Of a DNA stretch of 13,499 bases, positions 1 through 7,432 are shown one piece after another. The first letter of the stretch is position 1; each line of letters opens with the position of its first letter. The notes under the pieces are model-generated. The model made no database searches. It was not told the origin of the DNA and saw only the letters and a list, made by a program, of their open reading frames with translations. The translations under genes and the position numbers were made by a program. The stretch is from Rhodoferax sp. (GTDB taxonomy: Bacteria; Pseudomonadota; Gammaproteobacteria; Burkholderiales; Burkholderiaceae_C): assembly GCA_021731215.1 (NCBI GenBank), contig JAKFXU010000102.1:1-13499 (forward strand), in the 5' to 3' direction.

Positions 1-3000
1 AAGGTGTCGCTGCGCGCGAAGAAGGCCTTGAACTGCTCGGCCAGCACCGGATTGAAGGTGATGGAGCGTGCCCAGCCAATGCCGGCGCCCAGCGTGTCAC
101 CGTAGCTGAAGCCGCCGCAGGCCACCACGCCCTGGAAATCGGCCAGCCTGGCTCTGCCTGCTTGCAGGTCGCTCATGTGCACGTCAAAGGCTTCAAAACC
201 GGCGGCAGTGAAGGCGTAGGCCATCTCGACATGCGAGTTGACGCCCTGCTCGCGCAGCACCGCCACTTTGGGGCGCGACAGCATCAGCGCGGGGCCAGGG
301 TGAGGGTTGAGCGCCGGCTCGAAACTCAGATGCTGGTGCAAACCGGGGTCCAAGGGGTCGCCCACGGCGGCGTGCTCCGCGTCGGCACCGGCCGGGTTGT
401 CGCGCTGCTGGCAGATCTTCCAGCTGGTGTTGTCCCAGACCTGCTGCAGGTCCTGCAGCTTGGCAGTGAACACGGCTTTGGCATCGCGCCAGACCTGGAC
501 CTCGCCGACACCGAGCGCCATGGCGGAGCCCGGCAAACGGGTTTTTCCGATGAAATGACTGTGTTTGCTCAGGCCGTGCTCGCGCAGGGTTTGCATGACG
601 TCATTGCGCTGCACTGTGCGCACCTGCAGCACCACGCCCAGCTCTTCGCTGAACAAGGCTTTGAGCGTGAGCTCCTCGCGCCGGACACTGACCTGGCCGG
701 CCCAGTTTTTGCTGTCGCCATGCTCGGCGCGGCTGTCGCTGATGCCGTCGCCCTCGGTGACCAGCAGGTCCACATTGAGCGCCACGCCGACCTGGCCGGC
801 GAACGCCATTTCGCAGACGGTGGCAAACAGGCCGCCGTCGCTGCGGTCGTGGTAGGCCAGAATCTGGCCCTGGGCGCGCATAGCGTTGACGGCCTTGACC
901 AGGTTCACCAGATCCTGCGGCTGGTCCAGATCGGGCACCTCGTCACCGAGCTGCCCCAGTGTTTGCGCCAGCATGCTGGCGCCCATGCGGTTCTGGCAGC
1001 GGCCCAGGTCAATCAGCAGCAGCGTGCTGTCCTCGGTCGCGTTGAGCTGCGGTGTCAGCGTGCCGCGCACATCGGCCAGTGTGGCGAAGGCGGTCACGAT
1101 CAGGGATACGGGCGAGGTCACTTTTTTGGCGCCCTGCCCGTCCTGCCACTGGGTGCGCATGGAGAGCGAATCCTTGCCCACCGGAATCGAAATCCCCAGC
1201 GCCGGGCACAGCTCCAGTCCCACCGCTTTCACGGTGGCATAGAGCGCGGCGTCTTCGCCCGGCTCGCCGCAGGCCGCCATCCAGTTGGCCGACAGTTTGA
1301 CGCGCGACAACTCGATCGGGGCCGCCAGCAAATTGGTGATCGCCTCCGCCACCGCCATGCGGCCAGACGCCGGCGCGTTGACGGTGGCCAGCGGCGTGCG
1401 CTCGCCCAGGCTCATGGCTTCACCGGCGAAACCCTTGAAGTCGGCCAGCGTCACGGCACAGTCGGCCACCGGCACCTGCCAGGGGCCCACCATCTGGTCG
1501 CGGTGGCTCAAACCGCCCACGCTGCGGTCGCCAATGGTGATGAGAAAGCGCTTGGACGCCACGGTCGGGCTGGCCAGCACGGCGATGCAGGCTTTCTGCA
1601 GATCGACGCCGGTCAGATCGACCGGCGCGAAGCTGCGCTGCACCGTGCTCACGTCGCGATGCATCTTGGGCGGCTTGCCCAGCAGCACGTTCATCGGCAT
1701 GTTGACCGGAGCCCCCACGCTTGTCGCTGCGCGTACTGCGCTGCCCCCCGAGGGGGCTGCGCTTGCTTCGGGCGGCCCGGCGCGGCGCGCGGCACCTTCA
1801 TCCGCCAGCACCAATTGACGTTCTTCGGTCGCCACGCCGACCACCGCAAACGGGCAGCGCTCGCGTTCGCACAGGGCCTGGAACAGCGCCAGCGACTCGG
1901 GCGCGATCGCCAGCACGTAGCGCTCCTGGCTTTCGTTGCACCAGATTTCCTTCGGTGCCATGCCGGACTCTTCCAGCGGCACGGCGCTCAGATCAAAGCG
2001 GGCACCGCGCCCGGCGTCGTTGCTCAGTTCGGGAAAGGCGTTGCTCAAGCCGCCCGCGCCGACGTCGTGGATCGCCAGAATGGGGTTGCCAGCGCCCTGA
2101 ATCCAGCACTGGTTGATGACCTCCTGCGCCCGGCGCTCCATCTCGGGGTTGCCGCGCTGGACCGAATCAAAGTCAAGTTCGGCCGCGTTGGCCCCGGTCG
2201 CCATCGAGCTGGCCGCGCTGCCGCCCATGCCAATGCGCATGCCGGGGCCGCCCAATTGAATCAGCAGGCTGCCAGCCGGAAACTCGATCTTGTGGGTCTG
2301 CGTGGCATCGATCACACCCAGGCCGCCGGCGATCATGATCGGTTTGTGGTAGCCGCGCTGCTCTTGCTTCGGCGCAGCCACTCCGGCCTTGTCGGTCACT
2401 GCGTAGCTCAGGCTCTGCTCGTATTCGCGGAAGTAACCCAGCAAATTGGGGCGCCCAAATTCATTATTGAACGCCGCACCGCCGAGCGGGCCTTCGACCA
2501 TGATCTGCAAGGGGCTGGCGATGTGCTCGGGTTTGCCGTAGCCCTGTGGCGCTGGATCAAAGCGCAGCGTGGACACGGTAAAGCCGGTCAACCCGGCCTT
2601 CGGTTTGGAGCCGCGCCCGGTGGCGCCTTCATCGCGAATCTCACCGCCGGCACCGGTGGCAGCACCCGGAAAAGGAGAGATGGCGGTCGGGTGGTTGTGG
2701 GTTTCCACCTTCATCAGAATATGGTTTATTTCGCTATGCTTTTCATAGCTTGCTGCGCTTATTCCATGTGGACCAGAGGCCGATTTGGCTACAAATCGTT
2801 CGACCCTCACACCTTCCATCACGGAGGCATTGTCCGAGTACGCCACCAGCATGTGCTGCGGGTTCGTCTGGTGCGTGTGGCGGATCATGCCAAACATGCT
2901 CTGGTCCTGCGCCACGCCGTCAATCGTGAAGCGGGCGTTGAAAATCTTGTGGCGGCAGTGCTCGCTGTTGGCCTGCGCAAACATCATCAGTTCCACATCG

Positions 3001-3632
3001 GTCGGGTTGCGCTGCAACTGGGTGAAGGCCTGTGCCAGGTAATCAATTTCGTCAGCTGCCAGCGCCAGTCCAAATTGGGTATTGGCCGTTTCCAGCGCCG
3101 CCTTGCCGCCGCCGAGCACGTCCACATGCGCCATCGGCATGGGTTGCAGCTCAGTGAACAGGCCGCTGGCGCTGGCGCGGTCAAACATCACGCTCTCGGT
3201 CATGCGGTCATGCAGCAGGGCGCCGATCTGCCCCAGTTGCAACTCCGACAGGCTGGCCTTCATGCCCAGCAATCCCGCTTTGAGGGTCAAACGATATTCA
3301 AGCACCCGCTCGACCCGGCGCACCGCGAGGCCGCAATTGTGGGCGATATCGGTTGCTTTGGAAGCCCAGGGCGACACCGTGCCCAAGCGCGGCGTGACCA
3401 CGATCAGGAGCCCGTCTGACGGACCGGCATAGGGCTCACCGTAGCTTAGCAAGGCCGTCAGTTGCTCTTTAAGGGCTGGCGGCGGCTCGCTATCAGACGT
3501 CACCAGATGCACAAACCGTGCGGCGACGCCGTTGATCTTGTCGTGCACGGCTTGCAGGCGCGGCAAAAGCTGCTGAATACGGAAACTGCTGAGAGCGCTG
3601 CCGCCCTCGAATTGGCTGATGTGCAGGGTCAC
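1..3632 (-). CDS. purL: Phosphoribosylformylglycinamidine (FGAM) synthase, large single-chain type; 3' end cut by window edge
   Basis: Catalyses the ATP- and glutamine-dependent conversion of FGAR to FGAM, step 4 of purine synthesis, in the cytoplasm. 1210 codons are visible and the frame stays open throughout. Landmarks: N-terminal domain with [16 protein letters not shown] (87-102); [19 protein letters not shown] (216-234); [14 protein letters not shown] starting at 308, followed by [55 protein letters not shown]; later [10 protein letters not shown] and [10 protein letters not shown]; then the start of the glutaminase domain ([25 protein letters not shown]). The coding sequence leaves the window a few residues before the expected GVCNGCQM nucleophile. 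The start is GTG at 3632 ([11 protein letters not shown]), where family N-termini begin; its ribosome binding site is weak. It lies 114 bp after the lipoprotein gene, on the same strand. Residues about 280-300 and 615-640 are encoded by repeat-like DNA (separate entries). Confidence 0.97.
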   Translation of the reverse strand, partial: MTLHISQFEGGSALSSFRIQQLLPRLQAVHDKINGVAARFVHLVTSDSEPPPALKEQLTALLSYGEPYAGPSDGLLIVVTPRLGTVSPWASKATDIAHNCGLAVRRVERVLEYRLTLKAGLLGMKASLSELQLGQIGALLHDRMTESVMFDRASASGLFTELQPMPMAHVDVLGGGKAALETANTQFGLALAADEIDYLAQAFTQLQRNPTDVELMMFAQANSEHCRHKIFNARFTIDGVAQDQSMFGMIRHTHQTNPQHMLVAYSDNASVMEGVRVERFVAKSASGPHGISAASYEKHSEINHILMKVETHNHPTAISPFPGAATGAGGEIRDEGATGRGSKPKAGLTGFTVSTLRFDPAPQGYGKPEHIASPLQIMVEGPLGGAAFNNEFGRPNLLGYFREYEQSLSYAVTDKAGVAAPKQEQRGYHKPIMIAGGLGVIDATQTHKIEFPAGSLLIQLGGPGMRIGMGGSAASSMATGANAAELDFDSVQRGNPEMERRAQEVINQCWIQGAGNPILAIHDVGAGGLSNAFPELSNDAGRGARFDLSAVPLEESGMAPKEIWCNESQERYVLAIAPESLALFQALCERERCPFAVVGVATEERQLVLADEGAARRAGPPEASAAPSGGSAVRAATSVGAPVNMPMNVLLGKPPKMHRDVSTVQRSFAPVDLTGVDLQKACIAVLASPTVASKRFLITIGDRSVGGLSHRDQMVGPWQVPVADCAVTLADFKGFAGEAMSLGERTPLATVNAPASGRMAVAEAITNLLAAPIELSRVKLSANWMAACGEPGEDAALYATVKAVGLELCPALGISIPVGKDSLSMRTQWQDGQGAKKVTSPVSLIVTAFATLADVRGTLTPQLNATEDSTLLLIDLGRCQNRMGASMLAQTLGQLGDEVPDLDQPQDLVNLVKAVNAMRAQGQILAYHDRSDGGLFATVCEMAFAGQVGVALNVDLLVTEGDGISDSRAEHGDSKNWAGQVSVRREELTLKALFSEELGVVLQVRTVQRNDVMQTLREHGLSKHSHFIGKTRLPGSAMALGVGEVQVWRDAKAVFTAKLQDLQQVWDNTSWKICQQRDNPAGADAEHAAVGDPLDPGLHQHLSFEPALNPHPGPALMLSRPKVAVLREQGVNSHVEMAYAFTAAGFEAFDVHMSDLQAGRARLADFQGVVACGGFSYGDTLGAGIGWARSITFNPVLAEQFKAFFARSDT
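1711..1790 (-). repeat. GC-rich repeat-like element inserted in frame in purL
   Basis: The plus strand has a hairpin: GCCCCC (1743-1748), a CGA loop and GGGGGC (1752-1757), extended after one T/T mismatch by GCGC on each side (1738-1741 and 1759-1762). It is followed by CTTGCTTCGGGCGGCCCGGC. From memory, this string is typical of a very common short repeat near gene ends in Comamonadaceae; I cannot search to confirm. In purL it encodes residues about 615-640, an Ala/Gly/Ser/Pro/Arg-rich stretch between [13 protein letters not shown] and [16 protein letters not shown]. coli PurL has about 12 residues between the equivalent anchors; this protein has about 35. The frame is kept on both sides. 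The boundaries given are approximate. Confidence 0.7.
2733..2795 (-). repeat. AT-richer repeat-like element inserted in frame in purL
   Basis: The plus strand starts with a perfect inverted repeat, GCTATG (2733-2738) and CATAGC (2744-2749), separated by CTTTT. It continues through TGCTGCGCTTATTCCATGTG and CCAGAGGCCGATTTGGCTAC to about 2795. The local base composition is clearly lower in GC than the surrounding purL sequence. From memory it matches a dispersed Comamonadaceae repeat with the core AGAGGCCGATTTGGCT; this needs a search. It encodes residues about 280-300 ([20 protein letters not shown] and the next Ser), between SVMEG and the conserved [14 protein letters not shown]. The stretch between those anchors is 29 residues here and 22 in E. 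coli, so it may replace a loop as well as lengthen it. Confidence 0.68.
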
Positions 3633-3718
3633 TTTGGAGGCCTGGATTGGGTGGCTGACTGGGTTGACGATAGCCCCAAGGCGCAGACGCTGACTGGGCC
3701 GGTCCGGGGAGACGCTGG

Positions 3719-3724
3719 ATTTTA
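3719..3724 (-). promoter_or_regulatory. Candidate -10 box for purL
   Basis: The minus strand reads TAAAAT here, in the 114-bp gap between the lipoprotein stop and the purL GTG start, about 87 bp upstream of the start. No convincing -35 hexamer lies 16-18 bp upstream. purL may instead be read through from rlmB and the lipoprotein gene, so this is only a possibility. Confidence 0.25.
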
Positions 3725-3746
3725 ACTGGGCCAGGACGGCAGCAGG

Positions 3747-4091
3747 TCAGCGCGGGCTCTCGAAGAACAGGTAATTCGAGCCGTAGTCGCTGATCTCGAA
3801 ATACACTTTTTTCTCGTCCGGATCGGCCACAAAATTCAGGTTTTCGTCCAGCACGCCGTAGCCAAAGCGGTAAGGCCGCGGCTTGTTGTCGTCGGTGCCC
3901 ATGGCGGTGCTGAGCTTGTCGATCTTCAGGAAGCGGCGCACCACTTTGTCGCCGGCATAGACTTCCAGCACGCCGTTGGTGCCAGTCCAGTTCTGGATGT
4001 TGCGGCTGATCTTGTTTTGCTGCTCCTGCGTGCAGCTAGCCGCTGCCAAGGCGGCACCGAGGGCTATTAAAAGTGCAGCAATACGGGTCAT
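3747..4091 (-). CDS. Small predicted lipoprotein of unknown function
   Basis: 114 residues. The N-terminus MTRIAALLIALGAALAAASC is a short signal peptide ending in a lipobox-like AASC, with Cys20 as the predicted lipidated residue, so the mature protein is probably membrane anchored on the periplasmic side. The mature part (TQEQQNKISRNIQNWTGTNG, then VLEVYAGDKVVRRF, KPRPYRFGYGVLDEN and KVYFEISDYGSNYLFFE) looks like a small beta-rich domain; I do not recognise the family. A longer reading frame opens at 4136, but the ATG at 4091 is preferred because it begins the signal peptide and has an AGGA ribosome binding site about 7 bases upstream. The gene starts 41 bp after the rlmB stop and precedes purL on the same strand, suggesting co-transcription. 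Function is not inferred. Confidence 0.82.
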   Translation of the reverse strand: MTRIAALLIALGAALAAASCTQEQQNKISRNIQNWTGTNGVLEVYAGDKVVRRFLKIDKLSTAMGTDDNKPRPYRFGYGVLDENLNFVADPDEKKVYFEISDYGSNYLFFESPR

Positions 4092-4132
4092 GCTGGTTCC
4101 TGCTTGATGAGGGGGTGCTGGGGCGTGCAGGC

Positions 4133-4900
4133 TCAACTGCGCTGACGCACGGCCTCAAACAGGCAGACGCCGCTGGCCACCGACACGTTCAGGCTCTCCA
4201 CCGCGCCGCGCATCGGAATGCTGACCAGCTCATCGCAAGTTTTGGCGGTAAGCTGGCGCATGCCGTCACCTTCAGCGCCCAGCACCAGTGCCACCGGGCC
4301 TGTGAGGTCGGCCTGGTAAATCGTCTTGGGCGCCACGTCGCTGGTGCCGATGATCCAGATATTGCGTTCCTTCAGTTCGTTCAGGGTGCGCGCCAGATTG
4401 GTCACCATGAAGTAAGGCACGGTCTCAGCCGCGCCGCTGGCCACCTTGGCGACGGTGGCGTTGATACCGGCGGCATGGTCTTTGGGCGCAATCACGGCGT
4501 TCACGCCGGCGCCATCGGCCACCCGCAGACAGGCCCCCAGGTTGTGCGGATCGGTGACGCCGTCGAGCACCAGAATCAGCAAGGCCTGGCGCTGGGCCAG
4601 CGGCCTGTCGGCCTGCGCGGCTTCATGCTGCTCCAGCAGTTCGTCCAGCGAATGCACCTGCGCCAGCTCCTGCACCCGCGCCGCCACACCCTGGTGCCCG
4701 TGGCCGCCACAGAGCTTGGCCAGCCGGATGCCGTCGGCCTCGATCAGGCGCGCGCCCGCCTCATTGGCTTTCTCCAGAAACTGGCGCATGCGCGCATCGC
4801 GGCGCGTCGGCTCGAAATAAATCTCGATGATGGATTGAGGCGCGGTCTTGAGGCGCACGCCGACGGCGTGAAAGCCGAATAAAACTTTGGGGGAAGACAT
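4133..4900 (-). CDS. rlmB: 23S rRNA (guanosine-2'-O)-methyltransferase RlmB
   Basis: 255 residues, the usual length. This SpoU-family SAM-dependent enzyme methylates the 2'-O of G2251 in the peptidyl-transferase P loop of 23S rRNA (E. coli numbering). The N-terminal substrate-binding domain starts FGFHAVGVRLK (8-18). The knotted SPOUT domain carries motif 1 DGVTDPHNLGACLRVADGAG (113-132; Asn120, Arg126), motif 2 VLGAEGDGMRQL (206-217; Glu210) and motif 3 SIPMRGAVESLNVSVASG (227-244; the SLNVS loop that binds SAM). All key residues are present. The frame remains open to 5116, but homology begins at the ATG at 4900; upstream residues are rich in Trp, Arg and Pro and look non-coding. No strong ribosome binding site is visible; GATAAT at 4907-4912 (minus strand) could be a -10 box giving a nearly leaderless transcript. 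Confidence 0.96.
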   Translation of the reverse strand: MSSPKVLFGFHAVGVRLKTAPQSIIEIYFEPTRRDARMRQFLEKANEAGARLIEADGIRLAKLCGGHGHQGVAARVQELAQVHSLDELLEQHEAAQADRPLAQRQALLILVLDGVTDPHNLGACLRVADGAGVNAVIAPKDHAAGINATVAKVASGAAETVPYFMVTNLARTLNELKERNIWIIGTSDVAPKTIYQADLTGPVALVLGAEGDGMRQLTAKTCDELVSIPMRGAVESLNVSVASGVCLFEAVRQRS

Positions 4901-5228
4901 GGGTCGATTATCGCGGGTTGCCAGACGCCTGCGGGTGGGCCAAGCTGGCGGACCGGGCATCTGTTCTCTGGTCCAACTCGCGGGCGGATGTTTCTGGGCA
5001 ACGGCGGTTGCTGCTTTAACGGCTGGGTTGACGGGCTTGCCCTGTGTCAACCACCAATGGGGTCGCCGCACGGACCACACAATCCACCAGCCCAACCGCG
5101 CGTGCCCGTTGGACACCTTGCGCGGTGTTGTGGTGTGCGTTTGTACGATCTGTCACAGCTCAAATTCCCACCTGTGCTGGGGCATAATGCGCAAAGTCAA
5201 TCGGGGTGAAACTTGCAAACCCCTTTAG
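4901..5228. other. Non-coding stretch upstream of rlmB
   Basis: No supportable gene here; open frames on both strands lack family resemblance. Two things are visible. One is an imperfect hairpin: GGTTGAC (5026-5032) pairs with GTCAACC (5046-5052), with GGGC/GCCC inside it. The other is a small inverted repeat, GGGGT (5203-5207) with ACCCC (5219-5223), followed by TTT, too short to call a terminator. Genes in many relatives place an RNase R gene near rlmB, but no trace of one is seen. Confidence 0.5.
5183..5188 (+). promoter_or_regulatory. Candidate -10 box (CATAAT) upstream of the VOC remnant
   Basis: CATAAT preceded by GCTGGGG. The spacing to any -35-like sequence is poor (TCAAAT at 5160-5165 with 17 bp). 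It faces the VOC remnant and could be the surviving promoter of the original gene. Weak evidence. Confidence 0.25.
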
Positions 5229-5531
5229 CCTGAACAGCCCGCAGTCCAACATGCTTTATCAGCCGCAGGAGGCGCTCTTGGTTTCTATCCGCATTGCAGC
5301 GCGGCAGATAAACGCTACTCATTAGGCCTCAGAGGAGGCATCACCATGATCGCTGCAAGTACCTCGGCATGCATAAGGCTCGCGGCAAAGGGCGTACAAG
5401 CAGTCATGCCACTTGAAGACCATCCGTGGGGCGATCGCGGATTCGCCGTTCAAGCTCCCAACGGGCTGACCGTTTATGTCTTCTCCAACTGCGAACCGAA
5501 CGAGGAGTTCAAGAAGTACTATCTATCATAG
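5229..5531 (+). pseudogene. Remnant of a VOC (glyoxalase/bleomycin-resistance/dioxygenase) family gene, C-terminal half only
   Basis: The last part of this frame reads LAAKGVQAVMPLEDHPWGDR then GFAVQAPNGLTVYVFS (ending near 5501), which is the typical second beta-alpha-beta-beta-beta module of VOC-fold proteins: the 'AKGV', 'PWGDRGF' and 'PNG' turns are characteristic. A complete VOC protein needs two such modules (about 120 residues), but only about 50-60 residues are recognisable. The frame is open back to a TAG at 5226-5228, yet the upstream residues are not convincingly VOC. Inside it an ATG at 5346 has an excellent ribosome binding site (AGAGGAGG at about 5331-5338, 7 bases upstream), giving a 61-residue product. 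So it is either a decayed gene or a short half-domain protein that is still translated. I favour a remnant. Confidence 0.6.
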
Positions 5532-5608
5532 TGGCCAGAGTACAGGCGTGTCCCAATTCCCGCCAATAAGGCCAAACCCCCTCGCTCAAACCGTTGGCGC
5601 CCGCTTAG

Positions 5609-5630
5609 CTCGTTAACGCGTTAATACGAG
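5609..5630. promoter_or_regulatory. Palindrome upstream of the sigma factor gene, possible operator
   Basis: A perfect 12-base palindrome, TTAACGCGTTAA (5613-5624), lies inside a longer imperfect one whose arms are CTCGT (5609-5613) and ACGAG (5626-5630). It sits 38 bp before the TTG start of the sigma factor gene, in an otherwise featureless 137-bp gap. There is no T run after it, so a terminator is unlikely; a dimeric-regulator binding site is the simplest reading. Which protein would bind it is unknown. Confidence 0.4.
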
Positions 5631-5668
5631 ACCATCCTACTTCAACTGCCAGTCTGAGGCAAAATCCG

Positions 5669-6235
5669 TTGGCAACTGAAAAAGAACTCTCTGATTTTCT
5701 GAAAAGCGTCGAAAAACGCGCCTTCAAACGATCTGTTTACCATGTGCGCAACGTAGAGTCAGCGCTGGACATCGTGCAGGACAGCATGATGAAATTGGCG
5801 GAGCACTACGGGCATAAGCCGGCGGCCGAGTTTCCGATGCTGTTCCAGCGCATTCTGTCCAACTGCACCCTCGACTGGTTTCGACGACAAAAGTCCCGCA
5901 ACGCCATTTTTTCAAACCTGAGCGATTTCGAGTCGGCTGGCGAGAACGAAGAATTTGATCTGCTGGAAACTTTAAACGTACAAAACCACTCAGACCAAAC
6001 AGAAAGTGCGGAGAGTTCTACACAACGGGCGCAAACCTTGCGTCAGATCGAGGCGGAAATTCAAGAATTGCCGAACCGTCAACGCGAAGCCTTCCTAATG
6101 CGTTACTGGGAAGAGTTGGACGTGGCGGAGACCGCTGCGGCCATGGGTTGCTCGCAAGGCAGTGTCAAAACACACTGCTCGCGGGCAATTCAGGCCCTTG
6201 GTAATGCACTGAGGGCGAAGGGAATGACACTATGA
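5669..6235 (+). CDS. RNA polymerase sigma factor, sigma-70 family (ECF-like)
   Basis: 188 residues. It directs RNA polymerase to a small set of promoters. Region 2 covers about residues 20-76 (SALDIVQDSMMKLAEHYG, then FPMLFQRILSNCTLDWFRRQ); region 4 covers about 128-184 (LPNRQREAFLMRYWEELDVA, then a helix-turn-helix ending GCSQGSVKTHCSRAIQAL). Regions 1 and 3 are absent, as in ECF factors. The linker (about 85-125) is acidic and Gln/Ser-rich. The start is TTG at 5669: it gives the expected N-terminus (xATEKELSDFLKSVEKRAF), and a GAGG lies 9 bases upstream; no ATG or GTG fits. A TTG start suggests modest expression. The stop overlaps the next start (ATGA), so it is translationally coupled to the DUF3619 gene. 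The sigma/DUF3619/DUF3106/RDD order is, as I recall, conserved in Burkholderiales; its regulon is unknown to me. Confidence 0.9.
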   Translation: MATEKELSDFLKSVEKRAFKRSVYHVRNVESALDIVQDSMMKLAEHYGHKPAAEFPMLFQRILSNCTLDWFRRQKSRNAIFSNLSDFESAGENEEFDLLETLNVQNHSDQTESAESSTQRAQTLRQIEAEIQELPNRQREAFLMRYWEELDVAETAAAMGCSQGSVKTHCSRAIQALGNALRAKGMTL

Positions 6236-6669
6236 CAAATTCAATTCAATACCAGAATCAGCTTGCTCAAGATCGTTTCGGCTTGCAGGTCGCGGCGCGC
6301 CTGTCTGACGCCGCTGACGAGCTCCCTTACGACATTTCAGAGCGTTTGCGCGCGGCCCGGGCGCAGGCATTGGGCAAGCGAAAGATAGCCGTCATGCAAA
6401 CAGCCACGAGCGTAGCCGCCTCTGGGAGCGCCGGAGTACTCACATTTGGCAATGAACCGCTCGGCTGGTGGGGTCGCGCCGCAGCGGCGCTTCCGCTAGT
6501 GGCCCTGGTTGTTGGCCTGATCACCATCGATACCATTCAAAATGACAGACGGGCCAACGAGTTGGCCGAAATTGACGCCGCTTTGCTGACAGACGACCTG
6601 CCCCCGGCTGCGTACACCGACCCGGGTTTTGCCCAATTCCTCAAGCTGCGCGCCGGACAGAATCAGTAG
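6232..6669 (+). CDS. DUF3619 family single-TM protein, possible anti-sigma-like partner
   Basis: 145 residues. The N-terminal part (1-80) is soluble, with QDRFGLQVAARLSDAADELP and ISERLRAARAQALGKRK (35-51) typical of DUF3619. One hydrophobic helix spans about 83-101 (AAAALPLVALVVGLITI), with a short C-terminal part ending LLTDDLPPAAYTDPGFAQFL (118-137). By charge, the N-terminus is probably cytoplasmic and the C-terminus periplasmic. The ATG overlaps the sigma factor stop by 4 bases. A small membrane protein coupled to an ECF-type sigma gene is the classic arrangement of an anti-sigma factor, but no recognised anti-sigma domain (for example a zinc HxxxCxxC motif) is present, so that role is inference only. 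Confidence 0.87.
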   Translation: MTNSIQYQNQLAQDRFGLQVAARLSDAADELPYDISERLRAARAQALGKRKIAVMQTATSVAASGSAGVLTFGNEPLGWWGRAAAALPLVALVVGLITIDTIQNDRRANELAEIDAALLTDDLPPAAYTDPGFAQFLKLRAGQNQ

Positions 6670-6676
6670 TCGGGCG

Positions 6677-7432
6677 ATGCTGATGTTCACGCGCAACGTT
6701 GCCCACCCCAAACCTGCGGTCATCGCCGGCGCACTGGCTTATGGCACGGCTTTTTGCATCTTGGCCGCTTTAAGCACCTCCGCCTCGCACACTTGGGCGC
6801 AAACGGTGATGGCAACACCTTTATTGACTCAATCTTCCGCGAAGTTGTCCAATTCAAACGCCCTGGCGACCAATTCGGACGCACTGAAAAGGACCTCCAA
6901 ACCGGCATGGCAAGACCTGACGCCGGCGCAAAAGGTGTCACTCAAGCCGTTGGCGGCCAACTGGAACACGCTGACAGAATCCCAAAAGCGCAAATGGATC
7001 GCCATCGCGGCCAATTATCCAAGCCTGGCGCCGACAGAGCAGGCCAAGCTGCACAACCGCATGACGGATTGGGTAGCTCTGAGCCAACAGCAGCGCGCTC
7101 AGGCACGATTGAATTTTGCCCAGAGCAAGCAACTCGACCGGACCGAAAAAACAGCCACCTGGCAAGCCTACCAGGCACTCAGCCCTGAAGAAAAACAAAA
7201 ATTGGCGGTTTCGGCCGTTCCCAAACCAGCCGGTGCCGCCGCAGCCACAAAACCGGTTCCTCCGCAAAAACTAACCGCCGTACCCGTGACCAGACACATA
7301 CCAAAGCAAACACCCAGAATAGCGACTGCAGACTCCGCGCTCGATCGCAATACCCTACTCCCGCGCTCACATGCGCTGGTTACGCCTGCACCCCCGCAGG
7401 AAAACTCAACGCTGCCGGTGTTGTCCGAATGA
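6677..7432 (+). CDS. DUF3106 domain protein, predicted exported
   Basis: 251 residues from the ATG at 6677 (a second ATG at 6683 is equally possible; ribosome binding site weak). The N-terminus has a basic stretch, then a hydrophobic segment (IAGALAYGTAFCILAALST) and a likely cleavage after HTWA (TWA-Q), so the product is probably periplasmic. The central DUF3106 region consists of short repeated helical units: WQDLTPAQKVSLKPLAANW, NTLTESQKRKWIAIAANY, PSLAPTEQAKLHNRMTDW, VALSQQQRAQARLNF and YQALSPEEKQKLA. Each has the pattern L(T/S)xx(Q/E)(K/R). The C-terminal 60-70 residues are Pro/Ala/Thr-rich and probably disordered. It starts 7 bp after the DUF3619 stop and overlaps the RDD start (ATGA), so all four genes form one unit. 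Molecular function is not known to me. Confidence 0.87.
   Translation: MLMFTRNVAHPKPAVIAGALAYGTAFCILAALSTSASHTWAQTVMATPLLTQSSAKLSNSNALATNSDALKRTSKPAWQDLTPAQKVSLKPLAANWNTLTESQKRKWIAIAANYPSLAPTEQAKLHNRMTDWVALSQQQRAQARLNFAQSKQLDRTEKTATWQAYQALSPEEKQKLAVSAVPKPAGAAAATKPVPPQKLTAVPVTRHIPKQTPRIATADSALDRNTLLPRSHALVTPAPPQENSTLPVLSE

Noticed and set aside
600..720. Extra residues in PurL (about [20 protein letters not shown]) relative to E. coli
   Set aside because: I recall similar residues in other betaproteobacterial PurL proteins and see no repeat-like structure in the DNA, so this looks like normal lineage variation.
162..3419. Very long open frame (1085 codons) on the plus strand
   Set aside because: It is antisense to purL, whose minus-strand translation has continuous family motifs. 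The plus-strand product is His/Arg/Gln/Ala-rich with no recognisable domain, as expected from the reverse frame of a GC-rich gene.
4073..4882. 269-codon open frame on the plus strand
   Set aside because: Antisense to rlmB, which has complete SpoU motifs.
4901..5116. N-terminal extension of rlmB
   Set aside because: The frame is open, but the residues (Trp, Arg and Pro rich) do not belong to the family, which begins at the ATG at 4900.
5580..5640. Integron attC-like site (GTTAA/TTAAC cores near the VOC remnant)
   Set aside because: The cores do not follow the attC arrangement and there is no integrase or cassette array; the palindrome alone explains the signal.
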